Shown here piece by piece: positions 18,859-27,058 of a DNA stretch of 64,000 nt. The translations under genes and the position numbers were made by a program. Within the stretch, counting starts at the first letter, position 1. The number at the start of each line of letters is the position of its first letter. The stretch comes from Pseudomonas putida (GTDB taxonomy: Bacteria; Pseudomonadota; Gammaproteobacteria; Pseudomonadales; Pseudomonadaceae): positions 310,001 to 374,000 of the forward strand of contig NZ_MKZO01000012.1 in the NCBI RefSeq assembly GCF_001941965.1, read 5' to 3'. The notes below the pieces were generated by a model. The model saw only the letters and a program-made list of their open reading frames with translations, was not told where the DNA came from and did not search any database.

Positions 18859-19041
18859 TCAAGGCCGGCACCCGGCATTGTTGAACGGCCCGGCAAACCG
18901 TCGCCAGCCCTCACCCGGCGCATGCTGGGAACAGACCAGGCGCCCGTCGGCCTGGCTTTCCCAGCGGTACCACGGCGCCATCGCCGCCACCGCCTGGCTT
19001 GCCAGCACGAACACCATTCCAGCCAGCACAAAACGCTTCAT
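18859..19041 (-). CDS. Small secreted protein in the flgE-flgF gap, unknown function
   Basis: Sixty-codon reading frame starting MKRFVLAGMVFVLASQAVAA, a convincing signal peptide (cleavage likely after AVA or AAM). The mature part is about 40 residues and holds aromatic residues (PWYRWES) and two cysteines (LVCSQHAPGEGW...NNAGCRP) that could form a disulphide. An upstream in-frame ATG adds two residues. It has the same strand as the flg genes and lies 74 bp downstream of flgE. I do not recognise a family. Signal-peptide structure makes chance unlikely, but expression is unproven. Confidence 0.6.
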   Translation of the reverse strand: MKRFVLAGMVFVLASQAVAAMAPWYRWESQADGRLVCSQHAPGEGWRRFAGPFNNAGCRP

Positions 19042-19115
19042 TTCCACCTCACTGAAACCACAAGCCCCCGCCCGGATCGGGAAGGGGCTCGCGTGATCAC
19101 ACTATCCAGCCAGCA

Positions 19116-20438
19116 TCAGGTCATCTGGATGATGGTCTGCATGATGGAGCTCTGGGTGGAGATGGTCTTGGCGTTGGCCTGGTAGTTGGACTGCGCCTTG
19201 ACCAGCTCGACCAGTTCCTGGGTCAGGTTGACGTTCGACTCTTCCAGGGAGTTGGAGGAGATCGAGCCCAGGGTGCCGGTCTTCGGCGTGTCGATGCCCG
19301 CACTCCCCGAAGAGAAGGTTTCCTTCCAGCGCGTCCCGCCCATCTGCTCCAGCCCCTGCTCGTTGGCGAAGCTGGCGATCGCCACCTGGCCAATGGCACG
19401 GGACTGCTGGTTACTGAAGCTGGCGAACATCACGCCACTGGAGTCGATGCTCAGGCTGGACAGCAGGCCGGTGGCATAACCGTCCTGGGTTGGCGGCAGG
19501 CGGGCGGTATCGGTGTTGTAGGACGTGGTCGAGCTCATGTCCAGGCGCACACCGCCAGGATTGGCAGCGGATCCATTGGAACCCCAGGTGCCGGTCGTGG
19601 CGTTGTAGGTCGCCGGAATCCAGCCCTTCACGGTGAAGACGTTGTTGACCACGGAGAAACTGTCGTCCGGAGCCACCGAGCCAGTCATGGTGTTGATGCT
19701 GCCGTCGGACTTGAAGGTCATGCTGCCGACCAGCGGCGCATCACTGGCCGGGTTTTGCGGATTGCGACCGTCGATCAGGGAGTACATGGTCCAGGTGTTC
19801 TGGTCGGTCTTGCGATAGTACTGCTCCAGGGTGTGTTTGTTGCCCTGGGTATCGTAGATCTCGGTCGAGAACTTCTTGGTGTAGGTGGTTTCGTCGGTCG
19901 GAACGAAGGTCGGACCTGCCGGGGCCAATGGAATCGGGGTCGCCTCGGAGTTCAGGTTGATCCCCTGGGTGACCAGGCTGGTGGCCTTCGGCGGCTGCGA
20001 CAGAGTGTCGATCTTCAGGTCGGTCAGGCTGGACGTCAGGATCTTGCCGTTTTCGTCGGCGGCGTAGCCCTGCAGGCGCAGGCCGTCGGAGGTTACGACA
20101 TAGCTGTCCTTGCTGGTCTGGAACGCACCGGCGCGGGTGTAGCTGAGCGAGCCGTTGTCGCTGAGCACGAAGAAGCCCTGACCCTGGATCGCCATGTCCA
20201 GCACGTTGCCGGTGTTGTTCACGTCACCCTGGCCGAACTGCTGGGAAATCGCCGCCAGGCTCACGCCGTTGCCGACGGTCTTGCTGCCCACGCCCAGCTT
20301 GCTCGCCGAGTACACGTCCTGGAATTCCGCACGGGAAGACTTGAAGCCGTTGGTGGCAACGTTGGCGATGTTGTTGCCGGTAACGTCCAGCTGCTTGCTG
20401 GCTGCATAGAGACCGCTAAGGCCGATATTGAAGGACAT
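19116..20438 (-). CDS. flgE: Flagellar hook protein
   Basis: FlgE polymerises into the hook. The N-terminus MSFNIGLSGLYAASKQLDVTGNNIANVATNGFKSSRAEF contains the NNIANVxTxGFK axial motif. The C-terminus (NLTQELVELVKAQSNYQANAKTISTQSSIMQTIIQMT) is the conserved helix. The central part is the variable hook surface domain. Length 440 is normal for P. fluorescens relatives. It is the last gene of flgBCDE, 27 bp after flgD. Confidence 0.97.
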   Translation of the reverse strand: MSFNIGLSGLYAASKQLDVTGNNIANVATNGFKSSRAEFQDVYSASKLGVGSKTVGNGVSLAAISQQFGQGDVNNTGNVLDMAIQGQGFFVLSDNGSLSYTRAGAFQTSKDSYVVTSDGLRLQGYAADENGKILTSSLTDLKIDTLSQPPKATSLVTQGINLNSEATPIPLAPAGPTFVPTDETTYTKKFSTEIYDTQGNKHTLEQYYRKTDQNTWTMYSLIDGRNPQNPASDAPLVGSMTFKSDGSINTMTGSVAPDDSFSVVNNVFTVKGWIPATYNATTGTWGSNGSAANPGGVRLDMSSTTSYNTDTARLPPTQDGYATGLLSSLSIDSSGVMFASFSNQQSRAIGQVAIASFANEQGLEQMGGTRWKETFSSGSAGIDTPKTGTLGSISSNSLEESNVNLTQELVELVKAQSNYQANAKTISTQSSIMQTIIQMT

Positions 20439-20465
20439 CTTTCACTCCTGTGCCGTTAGCCGGCT

Positions 20466-21188
20466 CTATATACCGATGGTTTGCACTTTGGACAGCGCGA
20501 CGCTGCCCAGACCGGCGAGGTTGAGCATCATCTCGCCCCCTGTCTGACTGATGGTGACGCTGCTGACCGTGGCCGGCAGCAGGGTGTACATCTCCGCCTC
20601 CTTGCCATCGACCGTGGTGGTGGCCTTGAACGAGTAAGTGCCCGGCTCCATGACCTCGCCTTTCTCGTTCTTGCCGTCCCAGACGAAGGCGGCGTTGCCG
20701 GCTTTCTGCTCGCCCAGTTGCAGGGTACGCACGGCATTGCCGTCCTTGTCCTTGATGGTTACGGTGACGCTGCTCACCGACTGCGGCACCACCACGGAGC
20801 CGTTCAGGCTTTTCGACGTATCGACCACCGCCTTTTCGCTCTGCGCGATCACCGAGCGACCGACCAGGGACGAGGCCTGCAGGGCCTGGGACGATTTGTA
20901 GTTGCTGGAAATCGCAGTGACCGACTCGTTCAGCGAGGTAATGCCTTCCAGGCTGCTGAACTGCGCCAGCTGGGCGACGAATTCGCTGTTGTCCTGCGGA
21001 TCCAGGGGGTTCTGGTGCTGCATTTGGGTGACCAGCAGCTGCAGGAACGCATCCTTGCCCAGGGTCTGGCCACCGGTGGAACTGTTGGTGGCGGAGGCGA
21101 CGCCGGATTGCGAGGCGTTCTTGACCCCGGACGCCTTGATGACGTCGTTGAGGTTCACCGCTGCTGTCGTATCGTTGACGCTAGCCAT
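20466..21188 (-). CDS. flgD: Flagellar hook assembly cap protein FlgD
   Basis: FlgD is the scaffold (cap) for hook polymerisation. The conserved N-terminal LGKDAFLQLLVTQMQHQNPLDPQDNSEFVAQLAQFSSLEG (residues about 40-80) is diagnostic. The C-terminal part contains the FlgD Ig-like and Tudor-like folds, including a VWDGKNEKGE motif. Length 240 is usual. It lies 15 bp after flgC. Confidence 0.97.
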   Translation of the reverse strand: MASVNDTTAAVNLNDVIKASGVKNASQSGVASATNSSTGGQTLGKDAFLQLLVTQMQHQNPLDPQDNSEFVAQLAQFSSLEGITSLNESVTAISSNYKSSQALQASSLVGRSVIAQSEKAVVDTSKSLNGSVVVPQSVSSVTVTIKDKDGNAVRTLQLGEQKAGNAAFVWDGKNEKGEVMEPGTYSFKATTTVDGKEAEMYTLLPATVSSVTISQTGGEMMLNLAGLGSVALSKVQTIGI

Positions 21189-21203
21189 TGGCGTGGTCCC
21201 TTA

Positions 21204-21644
21204 TCACTGACCCAGGGTCAGGACTTTCTGCATCATGGTCTTGGCCGTGTTCATCAACTCGGCGTTGGTCTGGAACGAGCGGCTGGCCGAGATCATGTCG
21301 GCCATTTCCTCGACCACGTTGACGTTCGGGTAGTAGACGTAGCCGTCCTTGTTCGCCGCCGGGTGATTCGGCTCATAGCGGGCTTCGAGGTTGCTCTGGT
21401 CCTCGACCACGCCGAGTACCTGCACGCCCTGCCCCGCCGCGTCCTGGTCCTGGAACAGCGACTGGCTGCCGTTCTGCGCCTGCTGGAAGGTGGTGGCGAA
21501 CACCGGGTGACGGGCACGGTAGGTCTGGTCGATGCTCGACGAGACGGTCTCGGCGTTGGCGATGTTCGAAGCGACGGTGTTCAGACGGGTGGTCTGGGCG
21601 CTCATGCCGCTACCGGCGATGTTGAAAACACTGGCGAGGGACAT
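21204..21644 (-). CDS. flgC: Flagellar proximal rod protein FlgC
   Basis: FlgC is a 146-residue proximal rod protein. N-terminal MSLASVFNIAGSGMSAQTTRLNTVASNIANAET and C-terminal YPNVNVVEEMADMISASRSFQTNAELMNTAKTMMQKVLTLGQ are family hallmarks. It starts 3 bp after the flgB stop, consistent with coupled translation. Confidence 0.97.
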   Translation of the reverse strand: MSLASVFNIAGSGMSAQTTRLNTVASNIANAETVSSSIDQTYRARHPVFATTFQQAQNGSQSLFQDQDAAGQGVQVLGVVEDQSNLEARYEPNHPAANKDGYVYYPNVNVVEEMADMISASRSFQTNAELMNTAKTMMQKVLTLGQ

Positions 21645-21647
21645 GGA

Positions 21648-22058
21648 TTACTCTCCGCGCAGGGCTGACACCAGCCCTTTGAATTTACTGTTGAGCAGCG
21701 TGAAGCTGGCCTGGAAACCCACGGCGTTTTCCGCGTAGTTCGATTGCTCGAGCTGGGCATCCACGGTGTTCTGGTCGATCGACGGCTGCATCGGCGTGCG
21801 GTATTGCAGCGACTCGTCGCTGAGGGTCACGCCCTCGGCGTCGATATGCCGGGCATTGGTGCGGTCCAGGGCGAAATGGCCGCCCTTCTGGGTCTTCTCG
21901 GTTTCGGCGGCAAGCACCTTGGAGAAGTCCATGTCCCGCGCCTTGAAGTTCGGCGTGTCGGCGTTGGCAATGTTGTTGGCCAGCACCTCGGCGCGCTGGG
22001 CGCGGAAGCTCAGGGCCTTTTCGTGGATACCGAGCGCTTTGTCGAAACTGATGCTCAT
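21648..22058 (-). CDS. flgB: Flagellar proximal rod protein FlgB
   Basis: FlgB (136 residues) starts the rod. The start is the ATG at 22058 (MSISFDKALGIHEKALSFRAQRAEVLANNIANADTP). Longer frames upstream are not gene-like. The NNIANADTPxFKARDxDF motif is standard. It is the first gene of flgBCDE and is preceded by a strong RpoN-type promoter 50 bp upstream. Confidence 0.97.
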   Translation of the reverse strand: MSISFDKALGIHEKALSFRAQRAEVLANNIANADTPNFKARDMDFSKVLAAETEKTQKGGHFALDRTNARHIDAEGVTLSDESLQYRTPMQPSIDQNTVDAQLEQSNYAENAVGFQASFTLLNSKFKGLVSALRGE

Positions 22059-22107
22059 GTCGGGGAAACCTTCGGAGGTTGACCGGATATTCTGTTGGCA
22101 ATGGGAG

Positions 22108-22124
22108 AGCAAGTCCCATGCCAA
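22108..22124 (-). promoter_or_regulatory. Sigma-54 promoter of flgBCDE
   Basis: Minus-strand TTGGCATG-N4-TTGCT matches the RpoN consensus at nearly every position (one change in CACG). GG and GC are 12 bp apart. The predicted start gives a leader of about 40 nt before flgB, consistent with FleR/RpoN control of flgBCDE in Pseudomonas. Confidence 0.8.
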
Positions 22125-22129
22125 CAAGC

Positions 22130-22163
22130 AAAACCCCAGTAAAACCGGGGTTTGCGCTTTTTT
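22130..22163. terminator. Hairpin with flanking T-rich runs just upstream of flgB promoter
   Basis: Arms AAACCCC (22131-22137) and GGGGTTT (22147-22153) form a hairpin. A T6 run follows on the plus strand and TGCTTGTT follows on the minus strand, so it could end transcripts either way. On the minus strand it separates upstream (ancestral cheR) transcription from the flgB promoter. The remainder of the 22059-22386 gap shows no gene and no clear sigma-70 promoter for the autotransporter. Confidence 0.6.
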
Positions 22164-22386
22164 GCCGGGGGCGGCAATGACGGAAAAGCGGCAATGGCTT
22201 TCCGCTGGGTGCCGCTGGCGGCAGAAAAAAGCGGCAGAGCGCAGGAAAAACCGGCGCCAAAAAGATGCCATTTTGACATTGAGTCCGTTAACATCCGCTC
22301 GCTTCGTGGCACTTGGCCATTACTCGAATTGCCTCGTGCCGCGCAAGGACCTCATCGTGATATCTACGACGTTTAAGGACTGAACC

Positions 22387-24993
22387 GTGGCTTCCATGCT
22401 TTTCCGCAAGACCCTGCTCGCCCTGGCGGTCACCGCCACCGCCCTCCCCGCCCAGGCCCAGACCGTGCAACTGACCAATGCCGGTTTCAAGAGCGAAAAC
22501 CAGACCTACGCCGAAGCGCTGGAGATCACCGGGAGCTTCACCGGCACCAACAAGGACGACCCTGTCGAGTTCAATGGCAGCCATCTGCAAAAGGACCTGA
22601 TCCTCAACGCGACGATCAATAGCACCGGCAACTTTGCCGGCGGCGTGGACATGGATGTCTACGAGACTCCGACGACCTGGGTCAACAACCGCATCGACGG
22701 CAACCTGATCAACAAGGGCAGCATCAGCGCGGTGGGTGGTGGCGCCAACGCCCTGCGCATCGACCCGGCGATCATCGGCGGCAGCGTCATCAACGAAGGC
22801 CTGCTCTCGGCCAAGGGCGAACCGCTACAGGACGGCAACTCGGTCGATATCGCCACCGGCCTCGACATGAGTGGCTCGACCCGTATCAAGGGCGACCTGA
22901 TCAACGCTGCCAGCGGCAGGATCATCGTGGAAGGCGAAGACGCTACGGGCATCTACCTGACCGGCGGCGAGATCGTCGGAAACGTCATCAACAACGGCGA
23001 GATTCAAGCCCACGGCGAAGACGCGGTCGGCCTGGAAGTCGCGGGTGGCTTCAACGGTAGCAACTATGCCGCTACCAAACTGCTCGGCATCGAAAACAAC
23101 GGCACCATCACTGCCTCCGGCGCGGATGCCAACGGTATCCGCATCACGAGCGCCAGCTTCAAAACCATCGGCAACCATATCGTCAACACCGGCACCATTC
23201 AGGCCACCGACGCAGCTATTCACATCACTGCGACTGATGTGGACGGACAGCCAGGCGAGTTCGCAGGCATGCGCATCATAAACAGCGGCACGCTGATTTC
23301 CGATGACGAAGCGATTGACGCCAGCGACAGCAAAAGCAGGGTGTATGTACGCTTGCTGGACGGCAGCAAGGTGACCGGCAACCTGATCAACCTGCATGAC
23401 CTCTACATCACTGGCAATGTGGAGTTCACCGGCACCGACAGCCAGGCCGACGGCGCGAATATCCGCCTCTATAACGAATACAGCTCCGTCGATCTCGGTA
23501 ACCCGACCTTCGGCCACACCCAACTCAACCTGCTCAGCCCACACACCAGTATCGACGGCAGGGTTTATGTGGCGAACGACACCACCCTGGTCCTCAATCT
23601 CTCCAGTGCCACCAAGCCTGAAACGCCGATACTCAGCGTTTCCGACTTCATTAAATTCAACAAGGATTCGCAGATCCAGCTGGCCGCCCAGGGCAGCGAT
23701 TTCTCCGCCAACGCTGTGCAGTACAAGCTGATCCAGGCCGGAGAACTGGTTGTCGTGGACGACAAACTGGAAGTCGACCCGAACGGCAAGCTCAACCTGA
23801 CGAGCTCGTCAGCCCTGCTCAACATCGACAGCTACAAGCTGGAAGACAACACGCTGGTCGCCACCGTGACTGCCAAAGGCCAGGAAGAGGCCGAGGAAGT
23901 CGTGGTCGGCAACGGCGGCTCCGCCAACGGCCAGAAAGCCATCGGCCGCCTGATCAACGACGGCGTGATCAACCGCATCCGCGAGCAGAACCCGAACGAT
24001 CCGTTCCTGCAGGCCCTGCTCAACACCAGCGAAGCCGACCTGGCCCGCATTGCCGAGCAACTGGCCCCGGAAACCAACGGCGGCGCCACCCAGGCGGCCA
24101 CCACCAGCCAGAACCTGGTCAGCAGCGTCACCGGCAGCCGTACCAGCAGCCTGCGCGGTGCTTCGTCGGGCGAAGCCTTCAAGGAAGCCGGCGTCTGGGT
24201 CCAGAGCCTGTACAGCGACGCCACCCAGGACCTGCGTGACGGCGTGGCCGGCTACAACGCCTACAGCCGCGGTATCGCCGTGGGTGCCGACGGCAAGCTG
24301 AATGACCAGCTGACCCTGGGCCTGGCCTACAGCTTCATCAACACCGACGTGAACGGCAAAAGCGGCAACAAGACCGAAGTCGACAGCCACGCCTTCACCC
24401 TGTACGGCGGCTACGAGCTGGGTAACTACTTCGTCGACGGCAGCCTGACCTACGGCGTCAACGACAACGACAGCAAGCGCCAGATTGCCGGCACCCAGGC
24501 CAAGGCCAGCTATGACAGTGACCTGCTCGGCCTGAACCTGGTCGGTGGCTACAGCTGGAAGATCAACCCGCAGGTCCTGGTGGAACCACGCCTGGCGGCG
24601 CGCTACAGCCTGGTGAACATCGACGGCTACCGCGAGAAGGGTTCTTCGGCGGCATTGAAAGTCGAAGACCAGCGCTACGAAGCCATCGAACTGGGCGCCG
24701 GTGTGCGCGTGGCCGGCAGCTTCAACCTCGGCGCCGGGACACTGGAACCGCAGGTCAAGCTGATGGCGTACCACGACTTCGCTGCGGACCAGGCCAGCAG
24801 CACCTCGACCTTCCTGCTGGGCAACACCCCGTTCGTCACCAGCGGCGCCAAGGCCGTGCGCAACAGCTATGAGGCCGGTATCGGTACCGACTACAAGCTG
24901 GGTGCGGTGACCCTGGGCGTGAACTATGACTACATCGGCAAATCGGGCTTCGATGCGGATGTGTTCAGTGCCAAGGTGCGGTACGACTTCTGA
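22387..24993 (+). CDS. Autotransporter (type Va) with beta-barrel domain
   Basis: An 868-residue autotransporter. A GTG at 22387 has AAGGAC 8 nt upstream; an ATG three codons in is the alternative. The signal peptide MLFRKTLLALAVTATALPAQA ends at AQA. Passenger residues about 30-500 are rich in repeated G/N segments (INNGEIQAHGEDAVGL, IVNTGTIQATD, INSGTLISDDE) typical of a right-handed beta-helix. The C-terminal barrel runs from GVWVQSLYSD (about 600) to the terminal YDF, with the final Phe recognised by the Bam complex. No catalytic triad is evident, so adhesin or surface structure is more likely than protease. It lies opposite to the flanking cheR and flgB, suggesting insertion. Confidence 0.9.
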   Translation: MASMLFRKTLLALAVTATALPAQAQTVQLTNAGFKSENQTYAEALEITGSFTGTNKDDPVEFNGSHLQKDLILNATINSTGNFAGGVDMDVYETPTTWVNNRIDGNLINKGSISAVGGGANALRIDPAIIGGSVINEGLLSAKGEPLQDGNSVDIATGLDMSGSTRIKGDLINAASGRIIVEGEDATGIYLTGGEIVGNVINNGEIQAHGEDAVGLEVAGGFNGSNYAATKLLGIENNGTITASGADANGIRITSASFKTIGNHIVNTGTIQATDAAIHITATDVDGQPGEFAGMRIINSGTLISDDEAIDASDSKSRVYVRLLDGSKVTGNLINLHDLYITGNVEFTGTDSQADGANIRLYNEYSSVDLGNPTFGHTQLNLLSPHTSIDGRVYVANDTTLVLNLSSATKPETPILSVSDFIKFNKDSQIQLAAQGSDFSANAVQYKLIQAGELVVVDDKLEVDPNGKLNLTSSSALLNIDSYKLEDNTLVATVTAKGQEEAEEVVVGNGGSANGQKAIGRLINDGVINRIREQNPNDPFLQALLNTSEADLARIAEQLAPETNGGATQAATTSQNLVSSVTGSRTSSLRGASSGEAFKEAGVWVQSLYSDATQDLRDGVAGYNAYSRGIAVGADGKLNDQLTLGLAYSFINTDVNGKSGNKTEVDSHAFTLYGGYELGNYFVDGSLTYGVNDNDSKRQIAGTQAKASYDSDLLGLNLVGGYSWKINPQVLVEPRLAARYSLVNIDGYREKGSSAALKVEDQRYEAIELGAGVRVAGSFNLGAGTLEPQVKLMAYHDFAADQASSTSTFLLGNTPFVTSGAKAVRNSYEAGIGTDYKLGAVTLGVNYDYIGKSGFDADVFSAKVRYDF

Positions 24994-25019
24994 TTGCGGT
25001 CTGATCGGATAGCGTGAAA

Positions 25020-25056
25020 TGAAAAGCCCCCGGTCGTGAGATCGGGGGCTTTTTTA
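25020..25056 (+). terminator. Rho-independent terminator of autotransporter gene
   Basis: AAAGCCCCCG, a short loop, then CGGGGGCTTTTTT lie 30-60 bp after the stop. The stem is perfect and GC-rich with a T6 tail on the plus strand. Confidence 0.9.
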
Positions 25057-25078
25057 TGGCTCTTGCAGTGTTCTTGAG

Positions 25079-25162
25079 GGCCTCATCGCTGGCAAGCCAG
25101 CTCCCACAGGTATTGCGTGCGCCGCCGAACCTGTGGGAGCTGGCTTGCCAGCGATAGGGCCC
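25079..25162. repeat. REPIN between autotransporter and cheR
   Basis: Two inverted REP arms around a loop of about 25 bp, the outward (GGCCTCATCGCTGG...) class. It sits between convergent genes, next to the autotransporter terminator, and may also stabilise or end the cheR message. Confidence 0.9.
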
Positions 25163-25177
25163 CCAAGGGCACCGGAG

Positions 25178-26005
25178 TCATTTGGCCTGGTAGATGATCC
25201 CCGGACTGCACTGAACCATCTGGTACAGATCAGGCAACCCGTTCAGCGCCTCGGAAGCCCCGAGGAACAGATACCCGCCCGGCTTCAGCGTGGCATGGAT
25301 GCGGGTGAGGATGTCCTTCTTGACCTGCGCCGAGAAATAGATCAGCACGTTGCGACAGAACACGATGTCGAACTTGCCGAGCGCCGCATAGCTGTCCAGC
25401 AGGTTGAACGAACGGAACTCGACACGGCTGCGGATCGGCGCCTTGATCGCCCAGCGCCCCGGCCCCTTCGGCTCGAAGTAGCGCTGCAGACGCTCCTGCG
25501 ACAGGCCACGGGCAATCGCCAGGCTGTCGTACTCGCCGGTCTTGCAGTTGGCCAGCATCGCCCCGGAAAGATCGGTAGCGACGATCTGCGCCCCCATCTT
25601 CAACTGGCCGATATTGCTCCGCTCGTACTCGTCGAGGGTCATGGAAATCGAATAGGGCTCCTGGCCGGACGAACAGGCCGCCGACCAGATGCGCAGGCGC
25701 TGCCCCGGACTGTTGCGCAGCATCTCCGGCAAGACCTTGCTCTTGAGCACCTCGAAAGGATAGGTATCGCGGAACCAGAGGGTTTCGTTGGTGGTCATGG
25801 CGTCCACCACCTGCTCGCGCAAACCGCTGCGCGGCTGGCTCTGGATGCGCTGGACCAGTTCGGTCAGCGTCTTGATACCCTGCTGTTCCATCAGCTTGTT
25901 GAGACGGCTGGAAACCAGGTACTGCTTATTTTCGCCCAGCAGGATGCCACAGGCTTTTTCCAGGAAGACCCGGAACTGTTCGAAATCCAAATTACCCGTA
26001 GACAA
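25178..26005 (-). CDS. cheR: Chemotaxis protein-glutamate O-methyltransferase
   Basis: CheR methylates glutamates of chemoreceptors using SAM. The 275-residue protein has the N-terminal helical domain (residues about 1-75, basic LVSSRLNKLM) and the SAM-binding domain with IWSAACSSGQEPYSI near 108. DIVFCRNVLIYF near 208 and LFLGASEAL near 255 are also family-typical. It is 52 bp downstream of cheV on the same strand, the Pseudomonas cheVR arrangement. Normally flgB follows directly; here an autotransporter intervenes. Confidence 0.95.
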   Translation of the reverse strand: MSTGNLDFEQFRVFLEKACGILLGENKQYLVSSRLNKLMEQQGIKTLTELVQRIQSQPRSGLREQVVDAMTTNETLWFRDTYPFEVLKSKVLPEMLRNSPGQRLRIWSAACSSGQEPYSISMTLDEYERSNIGQLKMGAQIVATDLSGAMLANCKTGEYDSLAIARGLSQERLQRYFEPKGPGRWAIKAPIRSRVEFRSFNLLDSYAALGKFDIVFCRNVLIYFSAQVKKDILTRIHATLKPGGYLFLGASEALNGLPDLYQMVQCSPGIIYQAK

Positions 26006-26057
26006 TGCTGCCGCCTCTTAAATCGTGTGCAACGCCAGGGGCCTGCGCCCCCGGCCA

Positions 26058-26990
26058 TTAGTGTGTGGCATTGATCCGGTCAACCACCCGCTGTGCCAGG
26101 TCGTCCGGCCTGAACTTGGCCAGGAAGTCGTCGGCCCCGACCTTCTTGACCATGGCCTGGTTGAACACCCCGGACAGCGAAGTATGCAGGATGATATGCA
26201 GGTTTTGCATGCGCGGGTCGTTGCGGATCTCCGCGGTCAGCGTGTAACCGTCCATCTCCGGCATCTCGATGTCGGAGATCATCATCAGGAACTCCTCTTC
26301 CGGACGCTTGCCCTCATCGACCAGATTCCTAAGGTAGTCCAGCGCCTGGCGTCCGTCATTGAGCGCGATCACCTCGACGCCGACGGTCTGCAGGCAGCGA
26401 CTCACCTGCTTGCGCGCCACCGACGAGTCATCCACGGTCAATACCCGCAGCGAAACCGCCTTGCTGTGCACCTCGGCATTGACCACGCCGGTGGACACCG
26501 ACTCGGACGCCGGGGCCACCTCGGCGAGGATCTTCTCGACGTCGATGATCTCGACCATCTTGTTGTCGACCCGGGTCACTGCCGTGAGGTAGTGATCGCG
26601 TCCGGTCCCCTTGGGTGGCGGATGGATCTCTTCCCAGTTCATGTTGACGATGCGTTCCACCGAGTGCACCAGGAAACCCTGGGTCTTGGTGTTGTACTCG
26701 GTAATGATGACGAAACTCTTGCTCGGGTCCTGGTTCTCCAGGGGAGGCAGACCCGTCGCCATCGCCAGATCCAGGATCGGGATGGTCGCCCCACGAATAT
26801 TCGCGACACCGCGCACGACCCGACTGGCCTTGGGCAGAAGTGTCAGGCTCGGGCATTGCAGCACTTCCCGTACCTTGAACACGTTGATCCCGTACAGCTG
26901 CTCGCCGCGCAGGCGGAACAACAGCAGTTCGAGACGATTCTGTCCTACCAGTTGCGTGCGCTGGTTCACCGAATCCATTACACCAGCCAT
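26058..26990 (-). CDS. cheV: Chemotaxis protein CheV (CheW domain plus response-regulator receiver)
   Basis: CheV couples receptors to CheA and can be phosphorylated. The start is the ATG at 26990 (MAGVMDSVNQRTQLVG) with GAGGAG upstream; the longer frame lacks a ribosome site. Residues about 15-160 form a CheW-like domain (LFRLRGEQLYGINVFKVREVLQCP, VRGVANIRGATIPILDL). Residues about 180-305 form a receiver with phospho-acceptor Asp in MISDIEMPEMDGYTL. Length 310 is normal. It is divergent from flgA and followed by cheR. Confidence 0.95.
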   Translation of the reverse strand: MAGVMDSVNQRTQLVGQNRLELLLFRLRGEQLYGINVFKVREVLQCPSLTLLPKASRVVRGVANIRGATIPILDLAMATGLPPLENQDPSKSFVIITEYNTKTQGFLVHSVERIVNMNWEEIHPPPKGTGRDHYLTAVTRVDNKMVEIIDVEKILAEVAPASESVSTGVVNAEVHSKAVSLRVLTVDDSSVARKQVSRCLQTVGVEVIALNDGRQALDYLRNLVDEGKRPEEEFLMMISDIEMPEMDGYTLTAEIRNDPRMQNLHIILHTSLSGVFNQAMVKKVGADDFLAKFRPDDLAQRVVDRINATH

Positions 26991-27031
26991 GCCAGACTCC
27001 TCAAACGAAGCTTTTGGGCAGCGCGCTCGAT

Positions 27032-27047
27032 CGGCACGCGCCTTGCT
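27032..27047 (+). promoter_or_regulatory. Sigma-54-like promoter immediately before flgA
   Basis: CGGCACG-N4-TTGCT matches RpoN consensus except the first base. GG (27033-27034) and GC (27045-27046) are correctly spaced. The predicted transcription start is about 27058, one base before the chosen flgA ATG. flgA is RpoN/FleQ-dependent in P. aeruginosa. Confidence 0.55.
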
Positions 27048-27058
27048 TTTCAACTTTC

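Noticed and set aside
22264..22300. A sigma-70 promoter for the autotransporter (TTGACA then TAACAT)
   Set aside because: The spacing is only about 10 bp, far short of 16-18.
26991..27058. A FliA promoter for cheV on the minus strand
   Set aside because: A GCCGATCG -10-like element is present, but no TAAA-like -35 lies at 15 bp, and the best A-rich match is about 3-4 bp too far.
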